Assembly (NCBI RefSeq): GCF_015552075.1
Contig: NZ_JADNDZ010000087.1
Span: 1 to 57,895 of the forward strand
Source: Collinsella aerofaciens
GTDB lineage: Bacteria > Actinomycetota > Coriobacteriia > Coriobacteriales > Coriobacteriaceae
Length of the DNA: 57,895 bases
Reading direction: 5' to 3'
The position numbers and the translations under genes were made by a program. Positions 43,461 through 51,953 of the stretch are shown here, piece after piece. Within the stretch, counting starts at the first letter, position 1; each line of letters starts with the position of its first letter. Below the pieces are notes generated by a model. It searched no databases. It was not told the origin of the DNA and saw only the letters and a list, made by a program, of their open reading frames with translations.

Positions 43461-45227
43461 TTACGAGCGCTTGCGGCTCACCACGGCGCCCGCGGCGATG
43501 GCGGCTGTTCCCGCAAGGGCGGCTGCCACGATGGCTGCGTTCGAGGCGTCGCCGGTTGCCGCGAGCTTGCCGGTGGTCTTGGCTCCCGTGGCTGCAACTG
43601 CAACGGTCTTGGTCGTCTTCGTGCCCTCGGACTTGGAACCCTCGGGCTTGGTCTCGCCGGGCTTCTCCTCGGGTTTGATCTCCTCGGGAGGCATGATGAC
43701 CGTGCTCTTGGCGACAGCTTCGTTATAGGGGGAGTCGATCGTGGTGTCGCCCGTGCCGATGGTTTGACCCACCACGTAGAAGATGCCGTCATCGAGTTCT
43801 TCCTTGTTGCGATAGCCAATGATCTTGCCGCCTGTGGGCGTCTGTATGGGAGCGCCTTCGATCTCGATGGTGCCGATTGTCTCGCCGTCCGCGCTCACGG
43901 CAAGGGCGAAGATTGCCGCCGTGTCTCCCTCAGCTGTGACCTTACTGCGGACAATCGAGATGGTCGCGGGCGTGATGCCCTCCTTGGTCCGGGCAAAGAT
44001 GCCGATGTTCACACCCCTATGCTCGGGAATGACCGCGCCGCTTTGGTCGTTGCTGTAGTGATCGGGGCCGTCGCTACCGGACTCGACATAGCGGGCTATA
44101 GCCTTGACAACGGAGTCACTAATGTAGATGTGACCACCCGCTTCGTTGGGGTAGTAGTTTCTGGTGGAGATTGCGGTCGAGAACTGGCCTTCTGCGAACG
44201 CATCCACGATCGAGCCGTTCTTGATGACGATGTCGTCCTCGTCGGTGAAGAGGGCGCTGGCTTCATCGTTCCCTGCGCTTGCACGGACCGTTACGGTTGC
44301 GCCATCGAACGTGATGCCCTTGTAGACATAGATGCCATACCCAACGCCACTTGCGTTGAGGGAAGCGTTCGTGACCGTGAGGCTGTTTTTACCGTCGATG
44401 GCGGCGTCTTCCTCGGAGCTTGCCTTGACCTGGCTGCCACCCGAGATCTCGATGTTGCCGTCGGCCCAAATCGCATTGTCTTTGATAGAGCTTGCCTCTA
44501 CCTTGCCGCCGCCCTTTATGATGAGGTTCTCGTTAGCATCGATACCCTGATCCTCGGTGGCCTTGGCGGTGACGGTTCCGCTGTTGTCGATCGTGATGTT
44601 GCCGTCGGCCCTGATGCCATCCGAATCGCCCGTGGCGTTAACGTTTCCCGAGCCCTTGATGGTGACATCGCCCCCGGCATCGATGGCATCGTGCTCGGTG
44701 CTCGTGGCGTTGACAGTGCCAGCGCCGTCGATGTTGATGCTGCCGACGGAAGTGATGGCGTCACGAGAAGATGTCACGTTGAGCGTGCTGGACGCGTCGC
44801 CCTGAATATTAAGCTCGGCGTTCTCGTTCGCGCCATCCTTAACCTTGATGCCGCGGCCGTCGCCGTTAGTGACGATGTTGTCGCCCTCGTAGCTCACGTT
44901 GAGCTTGCCCGCTGCCTCGATCGCGCCGCCGTTATAGCCGTTGAGCTTCATATCGTCGGCGCCGTCCCAGGCCCAGGTGCCGGCCTCGTCGCCTGCTGCA
45001 GTGTTGTACTGAGTGCCGCCGACGTTGACCCACTCGGCCGCGAGCGAGACGCTCGGCATGAGCAGCGAGCTCACCGTAAGCGCGCATACGGCGCCTACAA
45101 CGATGCGGCGCGTCACGCGGCGCCAGCTGCCGTGTGCGAGCAGCGTGCGACGGCGCACGTCGGGCTCGACAAAATGGGCTCCAGAGGTTTTGTCATTGCG
45201 CTTGGGGGTCGTGAACAAGGCGGCCAT
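43461..45227 (-). CDS. Cell-wall-anchored surface protein, beta-helix type, copy 1
   Basis: 588-residue paralogue of the protein at 41405-43189, very similar at the signal peptide (MAALFTTPKRND), the beta-helix repeats (GNINIDGAGTVNATST, GNITIDNSGTVTAKAT) and the C-terminus (LAATGDASNAA then VVSRKRS). The wall-spanning part is shorter, with PGETKPEGSKSEG. A conserved upstream region of about 130 bases also matches the other copy. The ATG at 45227 sits at the same place. Cell-surface adhesion or carbohydrate binding is likely but the target is not known. Confidence 0.82.
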   Translation of the reverse strand: MAALFTTPKRNDKTSGAHFVEPDVRRRTLLAHGSWRRVTRRIVVGAVCALTVSSLLMPSVSLAAEWVNVGGTQYNTAAGDEAGTWAWDGADDMKLNGYNGGAIEAAGKLNVSYEGDNIVTNGDGRGIKVKDGANENAELNIQGDASSTLNVTSSRDAITSVGSINIDGAGTVNATSTEHDAIDAGGDVTIKGSGNVNATGDSDGIRADGNITIDNSGTVTAKATEDQGIDANENLIIKGGGKVEASSIKDNAIWADGNIEISGGSQVKASSEEDAAIDGKNSLTVTNASLNASGVGYGIYVYKGITFDGATVTVRASAGNDEASALFTDEDDIVIKNGSIVDAFAEGQFSTAISTRNYYPNEAGGHIYISDSVVKAIARYVESGSDGPDHYSNDQSGAVIPEHRGVNIGIFARTKEGITPATISIVRSKVTAEGDTAAIFALAVSADGETIGTIEIEGAPIQTPTGGKIIGYRNKEELDDGIFYVVGQTIGTGDTTIDSPYNEAVAKSTVIMPPEEIKPEEKPGETKPEGSKSEGTKTTKTVAVAATGAKTTGKLAATGDASNAAIVAAALAGTAAIAAGAVVSRKRS

Positions 45228-45373
45228 GGTTACTCCCATCCTCATAGGGCCTATGCGATTACGCCCAGCATATCTGCAGGATGAAGCCGGCGGTAGTGCC
45301 GTTTGGAGGGCAAAATGTCCAAAACTTGGGAAGCAATACATCGCGCGTCCGTGCGTTGCCTGGCTTTAAAAGA

Positions 45374-45408
45374 AAAGCGCGGAGCCGCTCGATGCGACTC
45401 CGCGCTTT
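45374..45408 (-). terminator. Terminator after the purine permease
   Basis: AAAGCGCGGAG (45374-45384) and CTCCGCGCTTT (45398-45408) form an 11-base perfect stem followed by a T-rich tail on the minus strand. Confidence 0.88.
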
Positions 45409-45434
45409 GGTGTTCTGCTTTGGCAGCTTTGCCG

Positions 45435-46745
45435 CTACGCTACAAAGAAGTAGACGAGGAAGGCAAGGGCTGCGATCCACATGAGCGGCTTGATCTTGGA
45501 GGCCTCGCCCTTAAAGAGCGCGACGATCACGTAGGCGATAAAGCCCAGGCCGATTCCGGCAGAGATGGAGTAGGTGAAGGGCACGCCGGCGACAATCATG
45601 AACGCCGGGAAACCCTGCGACACGTCGGACCAGTCGATCTCGGAGGCCTCGCTCATCATGAGGTAGCCGACGTAGACCAGAGCACCGCAGGTGGCGGCGC
45701 TGGAAACGATGGTGACGATGGGGGAGAAGAACGCGGCGAGAATGAACAGCACGCCGGTGGTGACGGAGGTGAGGCCCGTGCGGCCACCGTCGGCGGCGCC
45801 AGAAGTGGACTCGACGAAGGTGGTGATGGAGGAGACACCCATGAAACCGCCCACAGCGGCGGCGGCGGAGTCGACGATTAGGATCTCCTTGATATTCTCG
45901 ACGTTGCCGTCGTCGGTGAGGAACTCGCCCTGCTTGGCTACGGCCATCGCGGTGCCCATGGTGTCGAAGAAGTCACTCATGAGCAGCGAGAACGAGATGA
46001 CGAGGAGCGCGGGGTCGGTAAGGACCTTGACGATGGCGGGCACGCCGCCGGCGTCGGCGATGGGGCCACCGATGCTCGAGAAGTCGAGCGGGGCGATGAT
46101 ACCGGTCGGAGCCTGGGTCACACCTAGGGGGATACCGGCGATGACGGCGACGACGATGCCGATGAGCAGCGAGCCGGGGACGTTGCGGCAGGCGAGGGCG
46201 ACCGTCACCAGGATGGAGATGATGCCGACGATGAAGGTGGGGGAGGTGATGTCGCCCAGACCGACGAGTGTACCGGCGCCAGCGGTGATAATGCCGGCAT
46301 CGCACAGGCCAATCATGGCGATAAACAGGCCCAGACCCACCGAGATGGCGTGACGCAGGACAACCGGGATGGCGTCCATGATGGCCTCGCGCAGGCCACA
46401 AAGCACGAGCAGCAAGATGACGATACCCTCGAGGAAGATAACGCTCATGGCCACGTGCCAGTCACCGCCGCAGACGGTGGTGGCGATTCCAGCGATCATC
46501 GCGTTGACGCCTAAGCCCGACGCGCAGGCGAGCGGGCGGTTGGCGAAGATGCCCATGCAGATGGTCATGATGCCGGCGCCCAGGCAGGTGGCGCAGGCGA
46601 GCGCTCCCGCATCGATGCCGGCGCCCGAGAGCACCGCGGGGTTGACGGCGATGATGTAGGCCATCGCCAGGAATGTTGTCAGTCCAGCGCGGAGTTCGGT
46701 CCCGATTGTGGACTTGCGCTCACTGACGTGAAATAGTTCGTCCAT
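45435..46745 (-). CDS. NCS2 family purine permease, AzgA type
   Basis: 436-residue membrane transporter with about 13 helices. TELRAGLTTFLAMAYIIAVN near residues 17-36 is the AzgA signature, and GTAMAVAKQGEFLTDDGN and SSITTFVESTSGAADGGRTG are conserved family blocks. AzgA-type proteins import adenine, guanine or hypoxanthine. I chose the ATG at 46745 after AAGGAAAGG rather than 46802. No purine riboswitch is visible upstream. The last 45 bases of this gene are duplicated at 43394-43438. Confidence 0.9.
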   Translation of the reverse strand: MDELFHVSERKSTIGTELRAGLTTFLAMAYIIAVNPAVLSGAGIDAGALACATCLGAGIMTICMGIFANRPLACASGLGVNAMIAGIATTVCGGDWHVAMSVIFLEGIVILLLVLCGLREAIMDAIPVVLRHAISVGLGLFIAMIGLCDAGIITAGAGTLVGLGDITSPTFIVGIISILVTVALACRNVPGSLLIGIVVAVIAGIPLGVTQAPTGIIAPLDFSSIGGPIADAGGVPAIVKVLTDPALLVISFSLLMSDFFDTMGTAMAVAKQGEFLTDDGNVENIKEILIVDSAAAAVGGFMGVSSITTFVESTSGAADGGRTGLTSVTTGVLFILAAFFSPIVTIVSSAATCGALVYVGYLMMSEASEIDWSDVSQGFPAFMIVAGVPFTYSISAGIGLGFIAYVIVALFKGEASKIKPLMWIAALAFLVYFFVA

Positions 46746-46899
46746 GCATACCCTTTCCTTGTTCGGCCCCGAGTTTAGGCCGATTGACACGAACTCACCC
46801 ACTATATCGCCTTTGTGAAGTTGGTGTTCCTCGCATGTTGATGTTCGGCGGTTTGTAACGGACGGGCGGTATCTTTCGCATGAAATTGTGTAGGTACCG

Positions 46900-46922
46900 T
46901 ATACTTAAGCGGTTACAACGAC
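46900..46922 (+). promoter_or_regulatory. Promoter -10 and conserved start region of the deformylase-like gene
   Basis: TATACT (46900-46905), three bases, then GCGGTTACAACGAC (46909-46922), identical in sequence and spacing to the region before prfC at 6854-6876. Confidence 0.5.
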
Positions 46923-46938
46923 CCCTATGGAGGAACGT

Positions 46939-47358
46939 ATGATTAAAGAGCTTTGCCACGACGAGGCTATCCTGTCCCAGCGTTGCGAGGTTGCGACTGT
47001 CGAGGACGAGTCGGTTGCTCAGGACCTGATCGATACCATCAAGTCGCTCGACGATGCCGGCTGCTTGGCCGCTAACCAGATTGGCGTTACCAAGAAGGTT
47101 TGCGTCTACCTGGACGATGCCGGCGAGCCCCACGTGCTCTACAACCCCCGTCTGGTGTTTGGCCTGGGCGCCAGCAAGATGGAGGAGAGCTGCCTGACGC
47201 ACGAGGAGGTCACCAAGTCCACGCGCTATATCAAGTGCAAGGTCGCTTATGACGTGATCGTCGACGGCAAGATGCGCGAGCGCAAGCAGGACTTTGTGGG
47301 CTTCGAGGCGCAGATGATTCAACACATGATTGACCACTGTCTAGGAAAGTTGGTCTAA
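46939..47358 (+). CDS. Peptide deformylase-like protein lacking the catalytic Glu
   Basis: 139-residue protein of the deformylase fold. The first motif, GCLAANQ (41-47), keeps the Gln, and MEESCLT (81-87) keeps the metal-binding Cys, but the third motif reads HMIDH (129-133), where a true deformylase has HEIDH: the catalytic Glu is replaced by Met. Metal binding may remain while activity is doubtful. A second deformylase with intact HEIDH is encoded at 54694. The start is the ATG at 46939 after GGAGGA; an ATG at 46927 overlaps that site. It is transcribed from a promoter like that of prfC. Confidence 0.82.
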   Translation: MIKELCHDEAILSQRCEVATVEDESVAQDLIDTIKSLDDAGCLAANQIGVTKKVCVYLDDAGEPHVLYNPRLVFGLGASKMEESCLTHEEVTKSTRYIKCKVAYDVIVDGKMRERKQDFVGFEAQMIQHMIDHCLGKLV

Positions 47359-47489
47359 GGGGACCAAAGCACCGCACTTCGTCTCTTTTGGTCCGGGCGT
47401 GACATTGTTGTCATGTCCGGGCTTTTGTGTTTAGCGCCTTTTTGTTTGGTGACAATAACCTTAGCAGGAACGTAAAGCTAGGAGGCGCT

Positions 47490-48455
47490 ATGTGTACGAG
47501 CATTCGATTTACCGATAATTCTGGCCACATGTATCTAGGCCGCAACCTCGACTGGAGCTTTGACTACGGCCAACAGGTTCGCGTGATGCCGCGCGGGTTC
47601 CACATTCCGTATTCGTTTATCGACGATGCGTCGGCGGCGCACGCGGTAATCGGCATGTGCATCGATTACGAGAACTACCCTATGTTTTTCGACTGCGGTA
47701 ACGATGCGGGTCTGGCTGTGGCGGGGCTCAACTTCCCCGGCTATGCCGAGTATGCCGATGGCCCTGTCGACGGCAAGAACAATATCGCGGCCTATGAGTT
47801 TCCCCTGTGGGTGGCAGCGACGTTCTCGACGGTCGATGAGGTCGAGGCCGCGCTGCGCGACACGGTGATTGTCGCCAAATCTGCCGGAGAGGGGCTGGGC
47901 GTGTCACTGCTCCATTGGATTATCGGCGACAGCCAACGCAGCATCGTGGTCGAGATGATGGCTGACGGCCTGCATGTATACGACAATCCGGTCGACACCC
48001 TTGCCAATCAGCCGACTTTCCCGTGGCACATGGAAAACCTGCGCACCTATATCACGGCCACAAGCGATTTTCCGCAGACGGCGACATGGCGTGGCGCCGA
48101 GCTTAAGCCCTATGGAGCCGGTGCCGGCATGCGCGGCATTCCGGGCGATTGCTATTCGCCGAGCCGTTTTGTAAAGGCGGCGTACCTCAATGCCAATTAC
48201 CCACAAAAGGAGAGCGAGACCGAAAACGTCGTTCGCATGTTCCGCTCGCTCGAGGGCGTGGTGATGATCGAGGGAGCGTCCAGGATGGGCGATGGCAAGT
48301 TCGAGAAGACTATCTACACCGGATGCTTTAGCGCGCGCACGGGCAATTATTACTACGCGATGTATGGGGATCCGTCGATTCGCTACGTGAGCCTGATGGA
48401 TGCCGAGGGCGCGAGCCCCGATAGGCTCGTGGTTCCCGAGCCGCGTCGTTCGTAG
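47490..48455 (+). CDS. Choloylglycine hydrolase family protein (bile salt hydrolase-like)
   Basis: 321-residue Ntn hydrolase that would cleave the amide bond of conjugated bile acids. It has Cys2 right after the initiator Met, and R18, D21, N81, N173 and R226 match the known active-site set (C2, R18, D21, N82, N175, R228). GLNFPGYAEY near 79-88 and MRGIPGDCYSPSRFV near 214-228 are family motifs. Length and motifs favour bile salt hydrolase over penicillin V acylase, but substrate preference cannot be read. The ATG at 47490 has CTAGGAGG ahead. It may be an adaptation to the gut. Confidence 0.9.
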   Translation: MCTSIRFTDNSGHMYLGRNLDWSFDYGQQVRVMPRGFHIPYSFIDDASAAHAVIGMCIDYENYPMFFDCGNDAGLAVAGLNFPGYAEYADGPVDGKNNIAAYEFPLWVAATFSTVDEVEAALRDTVIVAKSAGEGLGVSLLHWIIGDSQRSIVVEMMADGLHVYDNPVDTLANQPTFPWHMENLRTYITATSDFPQTATWRGAELKPYGAGAGMRGIPGDCYSPSRFVKAAYLNANYPQKESETENVVRMFRSLEGVVMIEGASRMGDGKFEKTIYTGCFSARTGNYYYAMYGDPSIRYVSLMDAEGASPDRLVVPEPRRS

Positions 48456-48479
48456 CTCACTGGTCCGTTGCGACATAAA

Positions 48480-48513
48480 ACGGCCTCGCACCTCTTATGA
48501 GATGCGAGGCCGT
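48480..48513. terminator. Convergent terminator between bile salt hydrolase and kup
   Basis: ACGGCCTCGCA (48480-48490) and TGCGAGGCCGT (48503-48513) form an 11-base perfect stem with an inner CTC/GAG. AAAA lies on the left (T on the minus strand), so it serves kup and perhaps both genes. Confidence 0.88.
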
Positions 48514-48536
48514 TGTCGTCAATGGCTGGTGGCGTG

Positions 48537-50765
48537 TTAGAAGTTGGCGTCGTTGAACTGGGTGCTCTCGAGTCCGTCGAGTTGCTGTTCGGGCGTATCG
48601 GCGACGCTCTCGAGCAGCTCGGTGGGATCGACGTTCATGCTCTTGCCGGCCTCGTTGCCGTTGACCAAGTCGTCCGAGAAGATGTCGACCTCCATTTCCT
48701 CGGCCTCTTCGATCTGAACTTCGAGCGGCACCTGGGTGCGCACAAGTTTGACGGCCGGGCGCATGCGGGCAAAGAGCGGTACGTACTCGATGATGATGGC
48801 CGAGTTCTCGAGACCGTACCAGCGTGCCGGGCTTCCGCAGGCGCGGCGGACGGCGTACTTGATGGCCATCACGCGGTGGTCATTGCGGTTGATGTCCGTT
48901 TCGGGGGCAAGCATCTTGCGCAGCATACAAAAGCGGAAATCGCCCACGTTGCCGCGCGTCTCGTAGATGGAGTAGGTGTGATGTTGCGGCGGCAGCTCGC
49001 CCGATGCCATCAGGTCGCCAACGATCTGACGCAGATAGGCGTTGACGCGCTGGTTGACCTTAAAGCCCAGGTCCAGGCGCACGCGGAACAAAAAGTCCGT
49101 GCCAAAGGTCTCGACGGAATACTCGTGCGTATAGGGTTCGTCGGTAACGTGCACGTTGATGAACCAATATGCCTTGGCGCGCTTGGGGTGCTTGTCCAGG
49201 ATGGAATAGAGCACGTCGCGGTCGAGTGTGAGCGGGTCGGGGCTGTTGGTGAGAAATACCAGATTGTCGGCGAGCACGGGATAGGTCTCGTCGTTGCGCA
49301 GGCGGTTGAGCTGATCGATGTACTTGGAGACGGGCAGCAGGATCGTCTGCGTGCGCTCGATGGCGGTGCCGCGGCGCCACACATACATAAGGCCAAACAG
49401 CAGCGCGGCCAGGAAGATCATGACGTAGCCGCCGTCAAAGAACATGGTGAGGCATGAAGCGAAGAAGCACAGCTCAATGGCGCCAAAAAGCAGGGCGAAG
49501 ACGCAGGCGCTCAGTCTGTGCTTGAGAATGCCGACGATATAGCTCGTCAAAAGCGTCGTGGTCATAAGCATGGTCACGGTAATGGCGAGGCCATAGGCGC
49601 TCTCCATGCGCTCGGAGTTCTGGAACAGCAGCACGATGAAGATGCAGCCGACCCACATGATGTTGTTGACGAGCGGAATATAGAGCTGACCCTTGGTGTC
49701 GCTGGGGTAGTGGATGCGCAGGTGCGGCATAAGGTTGAGGCGCGTGGCCTCGGATACCAGCGAGAACGAGCCGGTGATGAGCGCCTGCGAGGCAATGATG
49801 GCCGCCACGGCCGAAAGCACGATGGCAAAGGGGCGCAGGGGCTCAGGGAGCATCATATAGAACGGGTTGACGATATCCATCGCGAGCATCTGGGGATTGG
49901 AATTGTTTGCGAGCAGCCAAGCGCCCTGACCCAGGTAGTTAAGGATAAGCGCCGCCTTAACAAACGGCCAGGATGCGTAGATGTTGGCCTTGCCCACGTG
50001 GCCCATGTCTGAATAGAGCGCCTCGGCGCCGGTCGTCGACAGGAAGACGAAGCCGAGCACCATGATGCCCGAGTGGTTGATGAGCGAGAACAGAAACATG
50101 ACGCCGCGGATGGGGTTGAGCGCGCGCAAGATGGACAGGTTGCCGAGCATGTTGAACAGACCGGCGCCTGCCAGGAACAGGAACCACAGCGTCATGAGCG
50201 GACCGAACAGCTTGCCGATTGACGAGGTGCCAGCGCGCTGCATGGCAAACAGGCCGCAGATAATGATGATGGTAATAATGATGACGTTAGTTTGCCCGTC
50301 ACCCAACAGCGCGTGGCCCCACTCGATGGTGCGCAGACCCTCGATGGCTGTGGTGACCGTGACAGCGGGGGTGAGGATGCCGTCGGCGAGTAGCGCCGCA
50401 CCGCCGATCATGGCGGGGAGAATCAGCCACGGTGCCACCTTGCGCACCAGGCTAAACAGGGCGAAGATGCCGCCTTCGTTGTGGTTGTCGGCCTTCATGG
50501 CGATTACCACGTACTTGACCGTGGTCACGAGCGTCATGGTCCAGATGACGAGCGAAAGCGCGCCCAGGATCATGTCCTCGCTGACGGTACCGATGCCGCC
50601 GTTGTTGGCGACGATTGATTTCATGGTGTACATGGGGCTCGTGCCGATGTCGCCATAGACGACGCCGAGCGTTACGAGCAGCATGCCAGCGGAGAGGGGG
50701 ATGGCTCCGTGCCCGCCTTGACCACGCTGGTCTTGGGGGCTTGCCTCCAGTTTGTTGTGTGCCAC
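48537..50765 (-). CDS. kup: Potassium transporter, Kup/HAK/KT family
   Basis: 742-residue membrane protein with about twelve helices in the first 430 residues and a long cytosolic C-terminus. LGVVYGDIGTSPMYTMKSI near residues 33-51 is the family signature. Kup takes up K+ together with H+. I place the start at the GTG at 50765 (VAHNKLEAS), since AAAGGGAG stands before it; the in-frame ATG at 50783 lacks a ribosome binding site and lies against an inverted repeat. Family length is typically near 620, so this is long, with an extended acidic C-terminal tail. Confidence 0.88.
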   Translation of the reverse strand: MAHNKLEASPQDQRGQGGHGAIPLSAGMLLVTLGVVYGDIGTSPMYTMKSIVANNGGIGTVSEDMILGALSLVIWTMTLVTTVKYVVIAMKADNHNEGGIFALFSLVRKVAPWLILPAMIGGAALLADGILTPAVTVTTAIEGLRTIEWGHALLGDGQTNVIIITIIIICGLFAMQRAGTSSIGKLFGPLMTLWFLFLAGAGLFNMLGNLSILRALNPIRGVMFLFSLINHSGIMVLGFVFLSTTGAEALYSDMGHVGKANIYASWPFVKAALILNYLGQGAWLLANNSNPQMLAMDIVNPFYMMLPEPLRPFAIVLSAVAAIIASQALITGSFSLVSEATRLNLMPHLRIHYPSDTKGQLYIPLVNNIMWVGCIFIVLLFQNSERMESAYGLAITVTMLMTTTLLTSYIVGILKHRLSACVFALLFGAIELCFFASCLTMFFDGGYVMIFLAALLFGLMYVWRRGTAIERTQTILLPVSKYIDQLNRLRNDETYPVLADNLVFLTNSPDPLTLDRDVLYSILDKHPKRAKAYWFINVHVTDEPYTHEYSVETFGTDFLFRVRLDLGFKVNQRVNAYLRQIVGDLMASGELPPQHHTYSIYETRGNVGDFRFCMLRKMLAPETDINRNDHRVMAIKYAVRRACGSPARWYGLENSAIIIEYVPLFARMRPAVKLVRTQVPLEVQIEEAEEMEVDIFSDDLVNGNEAGKSMNVDPTELLESVADTPEQQLDGLESTQFNDANF

Positions 50766-50787
50766 GTGGACTCCCTTTGACATCCGG

Positions 50788-50808
50788 TTATCTGTCTAGG
50801 ACAGATAA
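50788..50808 (-). promoter_or_regulatory. Inverted repeat upstream of kup
   Basis: TTATCTGTC (50788-50796) and GACAGATAA (50800-50808) are perfect complements, three bases apart, just before the kup coding region. An operator or leader hairpin is likely. Confidence 0.5.
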
Positions 50809-50865
50809 TCTTTATGCCGTCTTTATACATACAAGAGCAGTTTGGCACATCAGGTTATTTTAGAC

Positions 50866-50889
50866 AATAATCCCCAGCTGGGGATTATT
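50866..50889. terminator. 24-base perfect palindrome after the DMT gene
   Basis: AATAATCCCCAG (50866-50877) and its reverse complement (50878-50889) form a perfect palindrome 34 bases downstream of the DMT transporter stop on the minus strand. ATTATT follows the stem. It may end that gene or be a protein-binding palindrome. Confidence 0.55.
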
Positions 50890-50923
50890 TATGTACGTAG
50901 GTAGCATTTCAAAACAGGGGCTT

Positions 50924-51835
50924 TTAAGCACGTGCTGTCTGGGCTATGCCAGCCTTGGCGCTTGCGCGCTTGCCGGCGAGTTCGCAAAAAATCGCGCCGC
51001 CGATGATAAGCGCGGCGCCCATCAGGCGGACCGGTGTTATGGTTTCGCCCAAAAGGACGGCCGAGAACACGACGGCCGAAAGCGGCTCGAGGTAGCCGAC
51101 GACGGCGACGGTCTGCACGGGCAGTTTGGCGACGGCACTAAAGTAGAGCAGGCAGCCGATGCCGGTGTTGACGACGCCGAGCATGACGACGGCGCGCCAA
51201 TCAATACTGGCGGCGACGCCGGCGGGCAGGAATGAGGGAGCACCCTGCGTGATGAGCGTGAGGACCAGCGCGGTCACAAAGGCGGCGCTCACCTGGAGCG
51301 TGGAGTTCTCGAGGCCTTCGATGTGTGGCGCGCCCTTGCTGGCGATGACCATCAATGCGTAGCAGAAGGCCGAGACGATGCCGCAAGCGATACCCGCAAT
51401 GGGCATATTGCCGCCCAGACCTTGTGCCGCGATGAGGAAGGCGCCGCAGGCGACGGCGATAAACCCGGCGATTTTGCCGCCGGTCAGTTTTTCGCCAAAG
51501 ATGAGTGGGGAGAGCGCCATAACGATGATGGGGCCGCAGTAGTACAGCAGCGAGGATACGCCGACGCCGATCGTCTGGTAGGCGCGGAACAGAAAAATCC
51601 AGCTGGTGCCCAGCGCGGCTCCCGAGAGGAGGAGGGCCGCGGCTTCGCGGGGGCGAGATGGCGCCTGCAACTTATGGCGTTGGGTGATGGCGAGGATGGT
51701 GACAAGCGAGAGTGCGCCCAAAAACGTGCGCAGTAGCACGATATCGGAGCTCGGCAGCGCGATGGCGGCGGCGATGATGCCGTTGGAGCCAAACAATAGC
51801 AATGCTGCTAAGTACGTAAACAGTCCGTTGTTCAT
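50924..51835 (-). CDS. EamA family (DMT superfamily) transporter
   Basis: 303-residue, ten-helix DMT exporter with two EamA repeats. The conserved end of the second half reads PLSAVVFSAVLLGETITPVRLMGA. It differs from the other two DMT transporters in the window. It diverges from the LysR gene at 51954, and a palindrome (51865-51881) lies between. Substrate unknown. Confidence 0.86.
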   Translation of the reverse strand: MNNGLFTYLAALLLFGSNGIIAAAIALPSSDIVLLRTFLGALSLVTILAITQRHKLQAPSRPREAAALLLSGAALGTSWIFLFRAYQTIGVGVSSLLYYCGPIIVMALSPLIFGEKLTGGKIAGFIAVACGAFLIAAQGLGGNMPIAGIACGIVSAFCYALMVIASKGAPHIEGLENSTLQVSAAFVTALVLTLITQGAPSFLPAGVAASIDWRAVVMLGVVNTGIGCLLYFSAVAKLPVQTVAVVGYLEPLSAVVFSAVLLGETITPVRLMGAALIIGGAIFCELAGKRASAKAGIAQTARA

Positions 51836-51864
51836 GCGCTGACATCCCCTCTATATCTGAGCAT

Positions 51865-51881
51865 GTTCACTATGGGTGAAC
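51865..51881. promoter_or_regulatory. LysR operator between the DMT and LysR genes
   Basis: GTTCAC-TATGG-GTGAAC is a perfect inverted repeat. Its inner part, TCACTATGGGTGA, fits the T-N11-A LysR box. It lies between divergent genes. Confidence 0.6.
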
Positions 51882-51953
51882 TGGCTCTAGAAGAAAAGCG
51901 AATATAATGCATGGAGAACATGACAAAAACTCATGCAAAGGTGGAAGGGTGCC

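Noticed and set aside
46746-46938. Purine riboswitch before the purine permease
   Set aside because: No conserved core was found on the minus strand.
50766-50924. c-di-AMP (ydaO) riboswitch before kup
   Set aside because: The interval is too short and contains only the palindrome and the dyad.
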